From Massariosphaeria phaeospora (Eukaryota > Ascomycota > Dothideomycetes > Pleosporales), in NCBI GenBank assembly GCA_011032825.1, contig JAADJZ010000015.1, forward strand, positions 868,001-932,000: a stretch of 64,000 nt of DNA. The letters are read 5' to 3'. Within the stretch, counting starts at the first letter, position 1. Each line of letters opens with the position of its first letter. The position numbers were made by a program, and so were the translations under genes. Positions 48,240-59,096 of this stretch are shown one piece after another. Below the pieces are notes generated by a model, which saw nothing but the letters and a program-made list of their open reading frames with translations, did not search any database and had not been told where the DNA came from.

Positions 48240-50056
48240 CTACACAGCTATGCCTCTCCTCTTCCAACCTCCACGCCCTCTCCACGCCCAGGTCCACAGC
48301 CCAATAGCGACCCACACGCACACAGCCATGGCCCAGAAAGTTGACGCATAGCACGCCTTCCCGTAGCAAAGCACATCCTGGGGATCACGCTCGATGCCCG
48401 GTTGGTCTCGGTCGGCAGCTCGCTGGTACACGGTGGCATAGACGCTGCCCCACACGACGGCACCGAGCGCGGGCGTCATGGCCAGGATGCCCCAGTTGGT
48501 GCCAAAGTTCTCGACGCCCCATACGACCGAGACGACAATCGGGGTGAGGGAGAAGACAGCGCCGTAGCCGGCGCCCACGAGCGCGGAAACGGCGGCAAAG
48601 CGGGATGCGTGGTTTTGCACCCAGCCGGATGCGAGCAGCACTTGGCCACTGGAGAGGATGAAGGCGAAGGTTAGGAGGAAGGTAATGCGCGAGACGGTGA
48701 ACTTGCGGGGGCGGTCCGGGAGAGAGGATAGCGAGTTGTCGACTGACTCGGGGCCGCGGTGGTGTTGGTGGGTGGCTGCTACGGGGGCTAGGAGGTCGGA
48801 AAGTGTGCCGGTGACGAGGCGGGCGATGGTCGATGTGAGGGCTACTATGGAGACGTGGGTGACGGGCGAGGTGCCGGAGGAGACATGAGGGGGTGTAAGG
48901 GTGCCGATGATGGTGCCTAGGTTGTTGATGAAGGCTTCTCCTGGGCCGGTGACCAGGAAGAAGCCGGCCGCGAGCCACCACATGGTGGGATCTGCGACGT
49001 ATCGGCGGGTCTCCTCGTTCAGCAGCCACGTCTTCTTGCGCGCCTCCTCCTCGGCCTTGGACTTGAGGCGCTCGGCTTCGGTTTGGAGGAAGTCGAAGGT
49101 CGAGTCCGAGAGGTCGTGGGTGGCCATGGTGCCGTAGCCGTGGTTGTTCGCAGCCTGGGTGAAGAACTCGTCGTGTGCAAGCAGACCAGAGCGTTCCAGC
49201 TCTTCTACTGCCTCGTCGATCATCTCCTCCTCGTCCATGATGCGCAGCGCGAATGTCCCAATGGCGCCTACGCAGAGCAGGAGGAGACCAAGAAACAAGA
49301 AGTAGCGGAAGACATCCACGTCTCCTCTGCCCCCGCCTGGTAGCTTCTCGTACAGGAGTCTACTGCCGATCTGGCTCTGCCACATACCGCTCAGGCCAAA
49401 TGCAGCGATCGGGACGGCAAGCGCAATGCCCTTGGCGTTTCCGCGGCCAAAGTTCTTTGCGCAGGTCGTGACTGCAGACAGATACATGCAGCTTGTGCCC
49501 ATTCCGATGCCGACAAATGCGAACACCATGACGCCAAACGGCCAGCCCTGGCCGCCAGCCGAGGGCGGAGGGCCGCTCTTGTAGGCGAATGCAGCAAGTA
49601 GATAGCCCAGGCCAAACAGGGCGCCAGAGAGGAGCGACGGCACGCCGGGGCCGAGTCGGTCGCAGAGGTATCCGAAGACGGGAACGGGCAGGTACATGCC
49701 CAGCTCGGCGACAATGGAGACGATGTTGACCTGGATCTGCGAGTAGTGCAGGTTGCGCTGGAACAGCGGCGCGTACAGCGAGTAGGCGGTGATGCTGCCG
49801 GCACACAGGCAGTTGACGACGGCCCAGACGAAGCTCAGCCAGCGCAGCACCTGGCGGCGCATCCTGACGCGGTCGCGCGCGACGATGCCGTCGGCGACGT
49901 GCTCGAAGAAGCTGCCGGCGTAGCTGGTGTCCTGCGACGGGCGGCTGGACGTGGACTCGACGTCGAGCAGCGGGCGGCGGGGCGAGTGCACGGGGGGGTG
50001 GTAGTCGAGCTTGTCGATGATGCCGTTGGGGGTGCCGTGGACGAAGCTGGTGGCGG

Positions 50057-50092
<36 letters not shown>

Positions 50093-50114
50093 GCTTGGAG
50101 GCTGACGGCGCCAT
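48240..50114 (-). CDS. MFS transporter, MCH1-like (monocarboxylate-transporter homologue)
   Basis: Major facilitator superfamily protein of 624 residues in one exon, with about 12 membrane helices starting at LSFVWAVVNCLCAGSITAY. I chose the ATG at 50114 (MAPSASKRN); the 19 codons upstream in frame are Arg/Pro-rich and not conserved-looking. The layout resembles the fungal MCH1 group (nodulin-like MFS fold), vacuolar proteins of unsettled substrate despite the monocarboxylate-transporter name. Family-like segments are YAPLFQRNLHYSQIQVNIVS, GYLCDRLGPG and LTSTIARLVTGTLSDL. A long cytosolic loop (about 285-360) separates the two halves. The N-terminal Asn-Ser run (residues 9-17) is encoded by a CTGTTG-type microsatellite (about 50060-50092). 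Its start is 446 bp from the divergent RRP42 start. Confidence 0.85.
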
Positions 50115-50340
50115 GGTAGCCGGCGGCCGGGTTCGGGGCGGATGGCGGGTGACACGGGCGCGTGGGCTCACCAGAACGCCATGGCTGCGGCAGGCCAGGT
50201 ACAGACGGCGGGTTGCTCGAGCGAGGATGCAGAGGCACCGGACGACTGAGGGCAGGCGAATTGGCCGCTGGGCGCCGGCACGCGTTGTCTGGCCAGGAGC
50301 GCAGCACCAGCACCAGCCTGCAGCGGACGGACTGCGTGGT

Positions 50341-50376
50341 GGTGTCGGTGTCGGTGTCGGTGTCGGTGCCGGTGTT
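50341..50376. repeat. GGTGTC hexamer array (6 units)
   Basis: Four GGTGTC units followed by GGTGCC and GGTGTT, inside the short divergent promoter. Confidence 0.95.
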
Positions 50377-50490
50377 GTCGCGTCATGTCGCTAACTTCTG
50401 CACACCCGCCCGCGTTGTGATTCGCCCCCGCCGCCAGACTGCTGCTGCTTGAAATCCAGGCACTCCAGGCACACGCGCGGCTGCAAACTC

Positions 50491-50519
50491 ACCGCACCAC
50501 ACCGCACCACACCGCACCC
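50491..50519. repeat. ACCGCACCAC decamer, 3 copies
   Basis: Two perfect decamers and a third nearly complete copy lie 42 bp upstream of the RRP42 start codon. Confidence 0.9.
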
Positions 50520-50560
50520 ACACTGCGACCGCGCACCCTCGCCATAGCCGCCCGCCCGCC

Positions 50561-51722
50561 ATGGCCCCCTCGCAGACCGCCCTCGTCAACCTGTCGCCCG
50601 CCGAGCTGTCGTTCCTGCGCGCCACGCTGGCCCAGACGCCGCCCATCCGCCTCGACCACACCAAGGGCCCGCGGGACTTCCGCTCCATGAGGGCCGAGTA
50701 CGACGTGCTCCCCGGCGCCAACGGCAGCGCGCGCATCGCCCTCGAGGACGGCACCGAGGCCCTGGTGGGCGTCAAGGCCGAGGTCGACAGGTCCCCATGG
50801 CGCCCGGTGCCCACAGAGCGCGAGACGATGCTCTCCGTGGCCACGGGCGACATGGCCATGGAGGACCGGGACGACGCCGACGACGACAGCAAGGGCAAGG
50901 GCCAGAACTCGTGGGTCGAGGTCAGCGTCGAGATCCCCGGCTTCCGCGAGGACGACGCGCTGCCCGTGTTCCTGGCCTCCATGCTCACCGAGAGCCTGCT
51001 TGCGAGCGGGGAGCTCAAAGACCGCCTGTACATGAACCGCCGCTTCCACTGGAAGCTGTACATTGACGTATGCAGTCTGAACTTGGATCTGGGAGTAGTT
51101 GCTAACCACCGCCTAGATTCTCCTCCTCTCCCCGCCGCTGTCGTATCCGCTCGCGCTCCTCTCCATGACCACCCACCTTGCGCTGCTCACCTCCAGACTC
51201 CCAGCATTGAAGTCCGAGAGAGACGAGAACCCCTTGTTCGACGACGACTGGGACGCAGCCGTAGCCCTCTACCCCAAGACCAGTGGAAAACGGTCAATCA
51301 GCAACCAGGAAGACAAGCCACCAGTCATTGTCCTCGCCATGGCCGTGGGGCCAAACATCATATTCGACCCATGCAAAGAGGAGCTCGCCGTTGCAGACGC
51401 AGTGCTAGCAGTCGCATGCACCAGTGCACCCTCGTCAGCCACAGGCGCCCGCATTGTATCCATCCGGACCATTGACCCGCCATCCCATCTCACCCCGCCC
51501 GGCGTCCCCAACTCGATGAACTCGGCCACAGGAGGTACAGTTCCCGCCTCCAGCGCCGATGCTCTGACACAAAGGGAATTACTGGCGGACTCGGGCGTTT
51601 GGACACCCCCGCGCGGCGGCTTCAAGAGGGGCATGATCTCCCAAGTGGTCAAGATGGTGGTCGAAAACGGGGGCATAGCAGAAGAGGTGATCGGCGCGTT
51701 GCAAGCAATTGAGGTTGGTTGA
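50561..51722 (+). CDS. RRP42: Exosome complex core subunit Rrp42
   Basis: RNase PH-fold subunit of the six-member ring of the RNA exosome, which processes and degrades RNA in nucleus and cytoplasm; eukaryotic ring subunits are catalytically inactive. Exons 50561-51067 and 51117-51722 (49-nt intron, CTAAC branch point) give 370 residues. The start LSPAELSFLRATLAQTPPIR, then RDFRSMRAEYDVLPGANGSAR and DGTEALVGVKAEV, matches the Rrp42 N-terminus. MNRRFHWKLYIDILLLS spans the junction. The second domain has PPVIVLAMAVGPNIIFDP and EELAVADAVLAV, then an inserted Ser/Thr-rich loop. Rrp45 and Mtr3 are related alternatives, but the N-terminal motif favours Rrp42. Confidence 0.88.
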
Positions 51723-52062
51723 AGAAGAGGAATCCCGTTCACTGCTTGGGCGAATTCCAAAGTTACGTCTGGCTAAGTGTATTCTGGACACCAGGCTTGC
51801 AAGATGCGGGTCAGGGGCCTGGTCGGGTTTATACGGCCTCGCAACTAATCCCCGACGTCAAAATGGTTTGTTCGATGAGGAAACGAGACCTTTCGTCACA
51901 CACACCACGCGACGGCCACATGCTTTGCGCCCGTGTTGCGCCAGCGCTTGCATCTGAAATCTATACAAACCGCCAAAGGTGAAAGGGTTGGCCAACTTAG
52001 TAGACAGGGCTGCGGCTAGCCATAATTTACACCTCACCATATCTAGGCCGGCGTTAGGAAAG

Positions 52063-52080
52063 CAGCTCAGCCCAGCTCAG
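52063..52080. repeat. Interrupted CTCAG-type repeat
   Basis: Two CAGCTCAG words separated by CC. It is a degenerate relative of the pentamer tracts at 4.6 and 47.5 kb and also lies between convergent genes. Confidence 0.7.
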
Positions 52081-52194
52081 CGCTAGGTAAATGCTAGTCA
52101 TATCAAGTCTGCATCTTGCAAATCAAAAAGATATCCCCTCTCCAATAATGTCCAGTCCTCCTCCGAGTTTCTCTTTTCTACCACGCATCCACCG

Positions 52195-52209
52195 TGACTT
52201 GACTTGACT
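52195..52209. repeat. TGACT pentamer, 3 copies
   Basis: Three perfect tandem TGACT units in the same convergent intergenic region. Confidence 0.9.
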
Positions 52210-52523
52210 TGATTTTAGCATTGCAAACCAGCTTGGTTTAGTTCACTTCAGTTCAGACCAGGTCCGTATCACCCACTTGTTCAACTACATACTTGTCCAG
52301 GCCAAAGGCACAAAGTAAAACCCTACCTGAACCCAGACAAAAACACTCACACTCACTGTAGACCGGGGGTATCAAGACCGCGCACCGAGGAAGCGCAAGG
52401 CAGGCGCTCACTCCCATGCTATCTATCCAACACCGTCATGCCTAGACGTACTCCAACACCGTCGCAGGAACGAGTGACCAGGAAACCGAGTAAACAACCA
52501 ATATTACGTCCATCTCATCTCGT

Positions 52524-54331
52524 CTACACCCTCTCCACCGGCTCCACCTTCCTCCCCATCGCCGCCTCAATCCCCTCCAAGCTCTCCCTCGGACTCTGCT
52601 CCTCCGCCCCCGCCTTCCCCCCAAACTCCTTCTGTCTCAACTCCCAGCTCCCAATACGCTCATGGCCCGACTTCTTCGCCGGCGCGAACCCCGCAATACC
52701 CGCCGGCGCAACCCCGTTCTTCGCCAAGTTCAAATCTGCATCAGACGCCAGCTTCGCGCTGCCTTTGAAGCCGCGCAGGCGCGATGTCTTGCCCCGCTGG
52801 ACGACGCGGTGGACACGCATGCCGCCGAGCAGCATGGCGGCGGCGAAGAGCAGGCCCGCGACGACGAGGGATACGACGGCGCCGATGACGCCGGCGATGG
52901 TGGGCGAGACGGTGCCGCGTTGGTTGCTGTTGGCGTCTGCGAGGGAGATGGTGAGCGTTGAGTCGTCGAGGGCCCGGCAGAAGAAGGCTCCGGAGCTGCA
53001 CTGCTCGCACCAGTCCGACAGCACCGTGACCATGATCCTGCTGAACATGTCTTGGAATTCTGGCCAGGGCATATTCATTTGGGAGCGCGGGCGGTTGAAC
53101 ATGTCGTATGACTGCAGACTGCCGCTGTAATCGGACCCGTTGTGGTAGCGCAGACTGACCCAGAGACTATCGGTATCGGACGGCCAGGACTTGTTGGCGC
53201 TGTTGGTGTAGAGCTCGAAGATCATGGCGGAGCCGAATTGGGGTATTGAGCGGAAGCCGGGGGTGGTGCGGTCTGCCATCACTAGGGAAAGCAGGGAGAT
53301 GAAGGGCTCGTGTTCGCCGAAAAGGAGAGTGAGTGCTTCTGAGCCGCCATTTGAAGTATTTCCTTGGTTGGCGACGACTTTCTTGAATTGGCCGAGGACG
53401 AGGGCAGCGAGAGTTTTGCCGGCCATTGCGCGGAGGTCGGAGTCTGAAGACGATGTCGAAGTATTGCCCCATACATACCACGCTTGCTCATCAGCGAGGT
53501 ATTGAATCTGGTCGTGGACACCGTTGAAGGTAGAGTCGTTGGATAGCCGTGCTGTGGCATTCGAATCGTGTACGTTGGCGTAGGTAAGATAGTCAGCGAC
53601 TTCGAGGGCGTACAGATAATCCCTGAATAGGTTGTTAGCCACTTATAACATCCGAACGATATCCATACTCACAACTGCTCCTTTTCAATGTCTCCATGAA
53701 ACCAATCAACATCCAGGGACTGATAGAACGACTGCTTGGCTTCCTTCGTGTCCGAAAAATGCTCAGTCGTAAAGTACTTTGTACTATCCTGTTGCGACAT
53801 TGGACATCTCTTGTCTCCAGCAAGATATATGCTCTGCGGATCCAGTGCGCTCACTGTTTGGACGTTGGGGTATTGATAGCCGCCCATAGGATATTGGATG
53901 GCTGAGCCATTAGCAAAAAAGCCAGCCAGATTTGCAACAGGGCCGTCTCGAGTGGTGTTGACAGAAAACGGAGGATACAATCCCTGCATTAGGGCTTGCG
54001 CCGATGAAACGAGGTATGGTGTATCCAATGTCTGAATCAGTAGCTGGTTGTTGTTCAACACATATGGCGACATCCCGGCAATGTGCTGTACACCAAGTCC
54101 GTCTGGCCCGTTCGCTTCATCAACCATGTACCGTGATCTGAGGTTTTCTCCTAGCGTGAACATTTGCTGAGCTCCCAAAGGTGTCAGGACTGCAGGGTCG
54201 GAGCTCAGAAGAGGTGTCCGCTCTCCGTGACGGATGAAAGCCACTGCGGCATGCACTTGGTAGGTTTCCATATCGTCCGCAGCCTCAATCAGCCAGGCCG
54301 CAGCCATGACTGCCAGGAAAAGCGCGAGCAT
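52524..54331 (-). CDS. Histidine acid phosphatase, membrane-anchored
   Basis: Secretory-pathway phosphatase of the histidine phosphatase (acid phosphatase/phytase) clan, 585 residues. Exons are 54331-53673 and 53622-52524, with a 50-nt intron; the junction gives EKEQLDYLYALEV. Residues 1-17 or so (MLALFLAVMAAAWLIEA) are a signal peptide. The nucleophile motif RHGERTP is at 34-40 with H35. The second catalytic motif appears as FGEHEPF (H324), with Glu in the proton-donor position where many relatives have Asp. Several N-glycosylation sequons are visible. A single transmembrane helix lies at about 463-487, followed by a basic stretch and a cytosolic tail of about 100 residues. The anchor and tail make it a wall- or membrane-facing enzyme rather than a freely secreted phytase. 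The substrate is not determinable. Confidence 0.9.
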
Positions 54332-55663
54332 AGTGGGTGGGCGGCGAGCAGGGCTCTCGAGGTATGCGAGGGAGGAAGGGAAGCACGCGGCTAAGGGCAG
54401 AAACAGGATTGAAAGAGGTACTTATCCTCTAGGGAGCCGCTCCTGCTACTGACTTGCATGCAGTAAGCCATACTTGGACAAGGCAGAACGTGACGGAGGG
54501 GTGTTAATTGCTTATCCACCACAAAGAGCAGAAGAGGCTGCTTGGCCGACATATTAAGCTGGGTAGCTCGGGACAGCAATAGCTCGAGCTGTGGAAGCGC
54601 GGGGTAGCTGCAGCGATAGCACAGCGGCCGTATATAATTGTTCTGTCGTGGAGCACATCATCCAGCTCCAAGGAGTAAGGCCTCCTCCGTATACAAGGAG
54701 CGCCTGCATTCCACGACATCTCCGTACACCGCAACCGACAGAAACGAGTCCGGAGAGCTACCGCAAGTGAAGAGGGCGTTACTGCAGGACGGTGGCTGGG
54801 AAGCGGGGATGTCAGCTACCAGCCCTGTTCGTGTGTGGTCGGATGGAAGGCGATGGCCATGTCGGTTCGCGAGATCTTATCGCTATCAAGCCACTCTAGC
54901 CCAAGTTAGCTAGCTGCCAACCCTCTAGATACGAAACTTTATCAACCTATACGACGCAAGCAGGACTTCTGGTCACGAACACCTAACACAAGGTCAATGC
55001 TGTGAGGTTAGTGCGGACAAGCACACTTGATATGGTTCCTGCGTCGCCCTTGCTAGCCCGCGGGTACACGTAAATCTGAAGTCATACAACTAAGCGTGCA
55101 ACGAGCAAGGGGGCACGCAGGTGTGGGGTAGGGCACGTGTGGAATTTGTACGCGAAGGGGAAACCCATAGCTCATTGGAACGGATGTGCTCGTGGTACTT
55201 ATGTACACTAGCACCAAGTTCCGGGTCCAAGGCCAACTCTCGAGCCCATGAGGAATCCTTCCAGAACGCAATGCGGCCAGGCACTTGGCGATTACACGAA
55301 CTTGAAATAGGCCGACCAGTAGTCGGTGCATTTCCATCGGTCATTAGCCCGTACATGCAGGAAGGCTGTGATCAGTAACTTTGAACAGGCTATCTTTCTG
55401 TTTCTATAGTGTAGAATGATTATTGTAATTGTATTATTGGGTCTCTGTATGTAATATCCGTCTATTGCAGAGCCACGACCACGAGCAAAGCAAACATGCG
55501 CACGACATTACGCGAGAATGGCGACATAACCCTAGATATTCCTTGCACATGTTGACCCACCATATCGTGAAAGTTTATCCACCACACCCGATGCATCTCA
55601 CCATGTTGAAAACGCCTGTCAGGCACACAACAGGTAACCTGAACTGAATGTTGCAACATCAGC
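54332..55663. other. Intergenic, phosphatase promoter and ACL1 3' flank
   Basis: 1.3 kb with only short, domain-free open frames. The TTATATA word near 54630 on the minus strand is about 300 bp upstream of the phosphatase start. Confidence 0.55.
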
Positions 55664-57896
55664 TTATAAGGTGACCTCCACACGGCCCTCTGCCCCTGGT
55701 GCACCACCCTGTTGTAGGGATGGGAGTAGGTAGGTGATGTCGTCCCAAGGATGCCTGTAGAGGCCGGTCCTCAGCCTCTTCTGGTCGAGGAAATGGGCAA
55801 TTAGACCAATACTTCGGCCAAGGACGAAGAGACCGTTGAGTACACCCATCTTTAGGTAGTCTTCGGCCTCCTCGTTGGAGAAGGCACCGCAGTTGCGCAT
55901 CAGGTCAACGAAGCAGACAGCGATGCAGCCGTCGACGTTAAGAATAAGATTGTCCTTCTTCGACGTAGTGACAGTCTCAACCGCAAGAGCATAGTCGAGA
56001 GTTTTGGTGCTGGGGAAGTTCTTCTTGACGTACTCCTTTACGAGCTCGACACGAAGATCAGGGTTGTTCCGGGATTTGATCCTGTGGCCGATACCAGGGA
56101 CTAGAGTCTGTTAGAAATGCAGCTGTGAAGTTTTTTTTCCTCGACTTACTGAGCTTATTCTCTTTCCTCATTGTATCAACGAAATCACGTGGGCTGAGGC
56201 CCTTGTCAAAGGCCTTGGAGAACTCCTCGGCAGCGCCGTCCAGGGCACCACCGAAGCGCGAACCAATGGTCAAAAGTCCAGACACCAAGGCACTGATGAG
56301 ATCCTTGCCAGCACGAGTAGTGATGATGGTGTTCATAGCACCAGACACAGCAGGACCGTGATCAGCTGTCAACATGAGCACCATCTCAAGGAAGCGACTA
56401 GCGTAGTCGGGCAGACGACGGCGGAACCAGAGCAAAGACATGACACCACCAATACCAATGTTCTCCCTGAAGACATCGGAAATAGGCATGCCAGCATATA
56501 GAAGCTCCTGACCGCGGTCATCAGAGATAGTGGAAATGAAAGCGGCGGGCTTTCGGATGAGCCCAAGCTCTTGAGCCCACGAGTAGTCGATGGGGATCTT
56601 CGGGACCGCCGGCTCTGGTTTAGGCTTGATGGTGCCATCTTTGAGCAACTTCTGGTAAACTTGAGCGAGGGTTTCAGGCATCTCCTCAAAAGTCTCCGGG
56701 ACGAAGATGCCGACTTCCCTCATTGTCTTGTTCTTCGTGGTAGCCGTCTCCAGCTGTGAGTTGGCGAAGGATCCAGCGTGACCAAACTGGACTTCAGTCT
56801 TCAACATACCGGCAACGGTACCGATGGCCCAGGCAACAATTGGTTTAGTGACCTGGCCAGATTTGACAGCTTCAACCACGCGGTATTCTTCGACACCACC
56901 GACTTCACCAAGCAGCACAATGATCTTGCAATTGGGATCGGCCTGGTATCTGCTGACATGGTCGATGAACGTAGTGCCCGGGTATCTGTCACCTCCAATG
57001 GCAATGCCCTCGAGAACACCGTCTGTGGTGTTGGCAATGATGTTGTTCAACTCGTTGGACATACCACCCGACTTGGATACGTATGAGACTGAGCCGGCGC
57101 GGTAGAGCTTGGAGGCAACGATGTTGTCCATCATACCGCCAGTATTGCCGATTTTGAACGCCCCCGGCTTGATACCACCGACAGTTGCGGGACCGATGAT
57201 GGTGATACCCTTCTTCATGGCAATGTGGTTGATCTCTCGGGTACGCTAAACCAAATCAGCAGGTGTTTCAACTGGAGCTTCTATGAGCCAAGACTCACTC
57301 GCTCAGGTACGCCTTCTGCGATGATGGCAATAGACTTGATCTGCGGGTACTCCATCAACTCCAAGGTGGAGGTGTAGACAGATCGCGACGAGGCGAAGTT
57401 TATTACGGTGTCCACGTCGTTGTGCTTAGCCATGGCTGTCTCCACTGACTCGTAGACTGGCAGTAGCGTCTCACTGGTGCCCCAGTACCTATGCGATCGT
57501 TAGCTGTGCAATTGTAGGGCGCAGGCTCGCAAGTCTTGGTGGACGCACATTTTGCTCACGAATTGACCGCCAAATGTGTATATGATGCCAGCAACAGAGG
57601 GTGTCTTGCGCTTGCAAATGAAGTCGAAATCAAGCATGCCCTGTACAGCGCGGGGCTGCAGTCCGCTATTCGCGCGCCGTTAGAGCTTGTTCTATTGTTC
57701 GCTGCGATTCGAGTGGGAGTCCTTACTAGACGAAGCATCGTGTCTTTTCGTGGAAGAGCGTGTGGGCGGCCGGAGGGCTCAATGGTCGGCTAGGAGCTGC
57801 AAAACGGCGAATGTTGTCATTCGCAGAGAGGCCATCTTTGGTGGAGGTAGCAGCCTGGTTGGGAGTGCTCCCGTTGACAGGCACGACGGAAGGCAT
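55664..57896 (-). CDS. ACL1: ATP-citrate lyase subunit 1 (ACL1, C-terminal-half type)
   Basis: With ACL2 this subunit converts cytosolic citrate and CoA plus ATP to acetyl-CoA and oxaloacetate, feeding lipid synthesis and protein acetylation. Five exons, 57896-57727, 57665-57549, 57488-57299, 57245-56150 and 56100-55664, encode 669 residues, the usual length; all four junctions are in frame. The first junction gives [17 protein letters not shown] and the fourth restores a conserved stretch beginning [18 protein letters not shown]. The phosphohistidine motif is GHAGS with H315. The succinyl-CoA synthetase-alpha-like part precedes it and the citrate-synthase-like domain follows ([17 protein letters not shown]). 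The gene is head-to-head with ACL2, 1.2 kb between starts, the arrangement known from many ascomycetes, where animals have one fused protein. Confidence 0.96.
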
Positions 57897-59096
57897 TGTG
57901 GCCGGATGGATACGGGCGAGGTCGGGGGCAGCTCTGTGTGGCAGCAGGATGGTCAGTATAAGCCTGAGAAAAGACAGGGACGGCAATTGCGTCGGCTGCG
58001 GAGGTTCTGGCTGACGTGTTGGCCTCCGGGCTGCACAGTCAGGACGGTGGACAGACGGTGAGGCACACACCAGCCGGCGTAGCGATGCAACAATGCAGGA
58101 ACGGCGGACGAGGGCTCTGGGACTCACCTTAAGGAGGGTTGCCGGGAATCGGGCAGCGGAGGGAGCGATGGCGGGGTGGAAGGATGGTGGTGAGAAGAGA
58201 CCGCTTTGTGAAGCCTTCCGAAGTTTTGGGCGGCGGTGGTCGGTGGTCTGTGGTTCTTCGGATTCGCGAGGCCCCTGCGCCTGGTGAGTTTTTGTTGGGG
58301 TAAGCCCGAGCGTCGGCACTAAGCCACGTCCTCCGGGCGGTGAACGGGGAGCCGTGTGTCTTCGACGCGCTGGAGAGCCACGGCCGTCCGGAGTTTGCTC
58401 GGTGGATGGGGGCGACGGTGCTGCAGCGGGCGTGCGAGGGTGCTGGATGCTCGTATCTCGACTGCTCCGGGCGGGGACTTCTTTTGAGCTGGTTGAGGGT
58501 GTCGTCGTCGACGTTCGGCAGCCGTCAAAGGGGGAAAGCGCCGGGCGGCGGCCCCTGCCCGCCCTGGCCCTGGTTGGCCCGTCCGGCGAGGGGCCCGCAT
58601 CGCTAGCCGCAGGGGCCCAGCCCACCCGCGCAACCCAAGCAGCCGTGAGCTCAACACGCAAAAAACATACAGACCGCTTGTTCCCAGGTGCCTCACGCTG
58701 CTGTGCTCCCCCCTCCGAATCTGACCCGAGCTGCCTCCTCTTCCCGCCCACCTTGCGTCGTGCCAGCCAGAGTCCGAGAGCTCATCCACACATCCCTAAA
58801 AGCCAGGTACGTCTGTCTCTCCAGCAACAAGCCCGCCCGCGCTGGTGCTATTTTTCTGTCCGGCCGTCTCCACTGCTTCCGAGACTCTTGTGCTCGGACT
58901 TGTCGAAAAAGCCCCCGTTGCTGTATTTGCCGGCCGTGTCGGCGAGTCGTTTGCTGCAAGACTGCCGAGACAATTCTTTCTGGCGCCACTATTGCCCCGT
59001 CAATAGTCCTCCTCTGTCCCTCTCTTTCTCACACGACTGCCGCCGCGAACAGAACTGTACTCACCAACTCCAGAAGCCGCGCATCTATCTTCCACC
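57897..59096. promoter_or_regulatory. Bidirectional promoter region ACL1 / ACL2
   Basis: 1.2 kb between divergent starts, GC-rich with C/G-rich runs near 58540-58620. Open frames here, such as a minus-strand extension above the ACL1 start to 58751, are compositional. It should hold both 5' UTRs and shared control elements. Confidence 0.65.

Larger units (their letters stand above)
50115..50560. promoter_or_regulatory. Bidirectional promoter region MCH1-like / RRP42
   Basis: 446 bp between divergent start codons. It holds six tandem GGTGTY hexamers (50341-50376) and three ACCGCACCAC decamers (50491-50519). No TATA box stands out. Confidence 0.6.
51723..52523. other. Convergent intergenic region RRP42 / acid phosphatase
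   Basis: 0.8 kb holding an interrupted CAGCTCAG pair (52063-52070 and 52073-52080) and TGACT pentamers (52195-52209). No gene. Confidence 0.6.

Noticed and set aside
49360..50313. 317-codon frame in another register of the MCH1-like gene
   Set aside because: It is a shadow of the transporter coding sequence, rich in Arg/His/Pro, with no membrane pattern.
57726..58751. 341-codon minus-strand frame containing the ACL1 first exon
   Set aside because: Only the last 56 codons are ACL1; the upstream part is Arg/Pro/Ser-rich, and the conserved start is the ATG at 57896.
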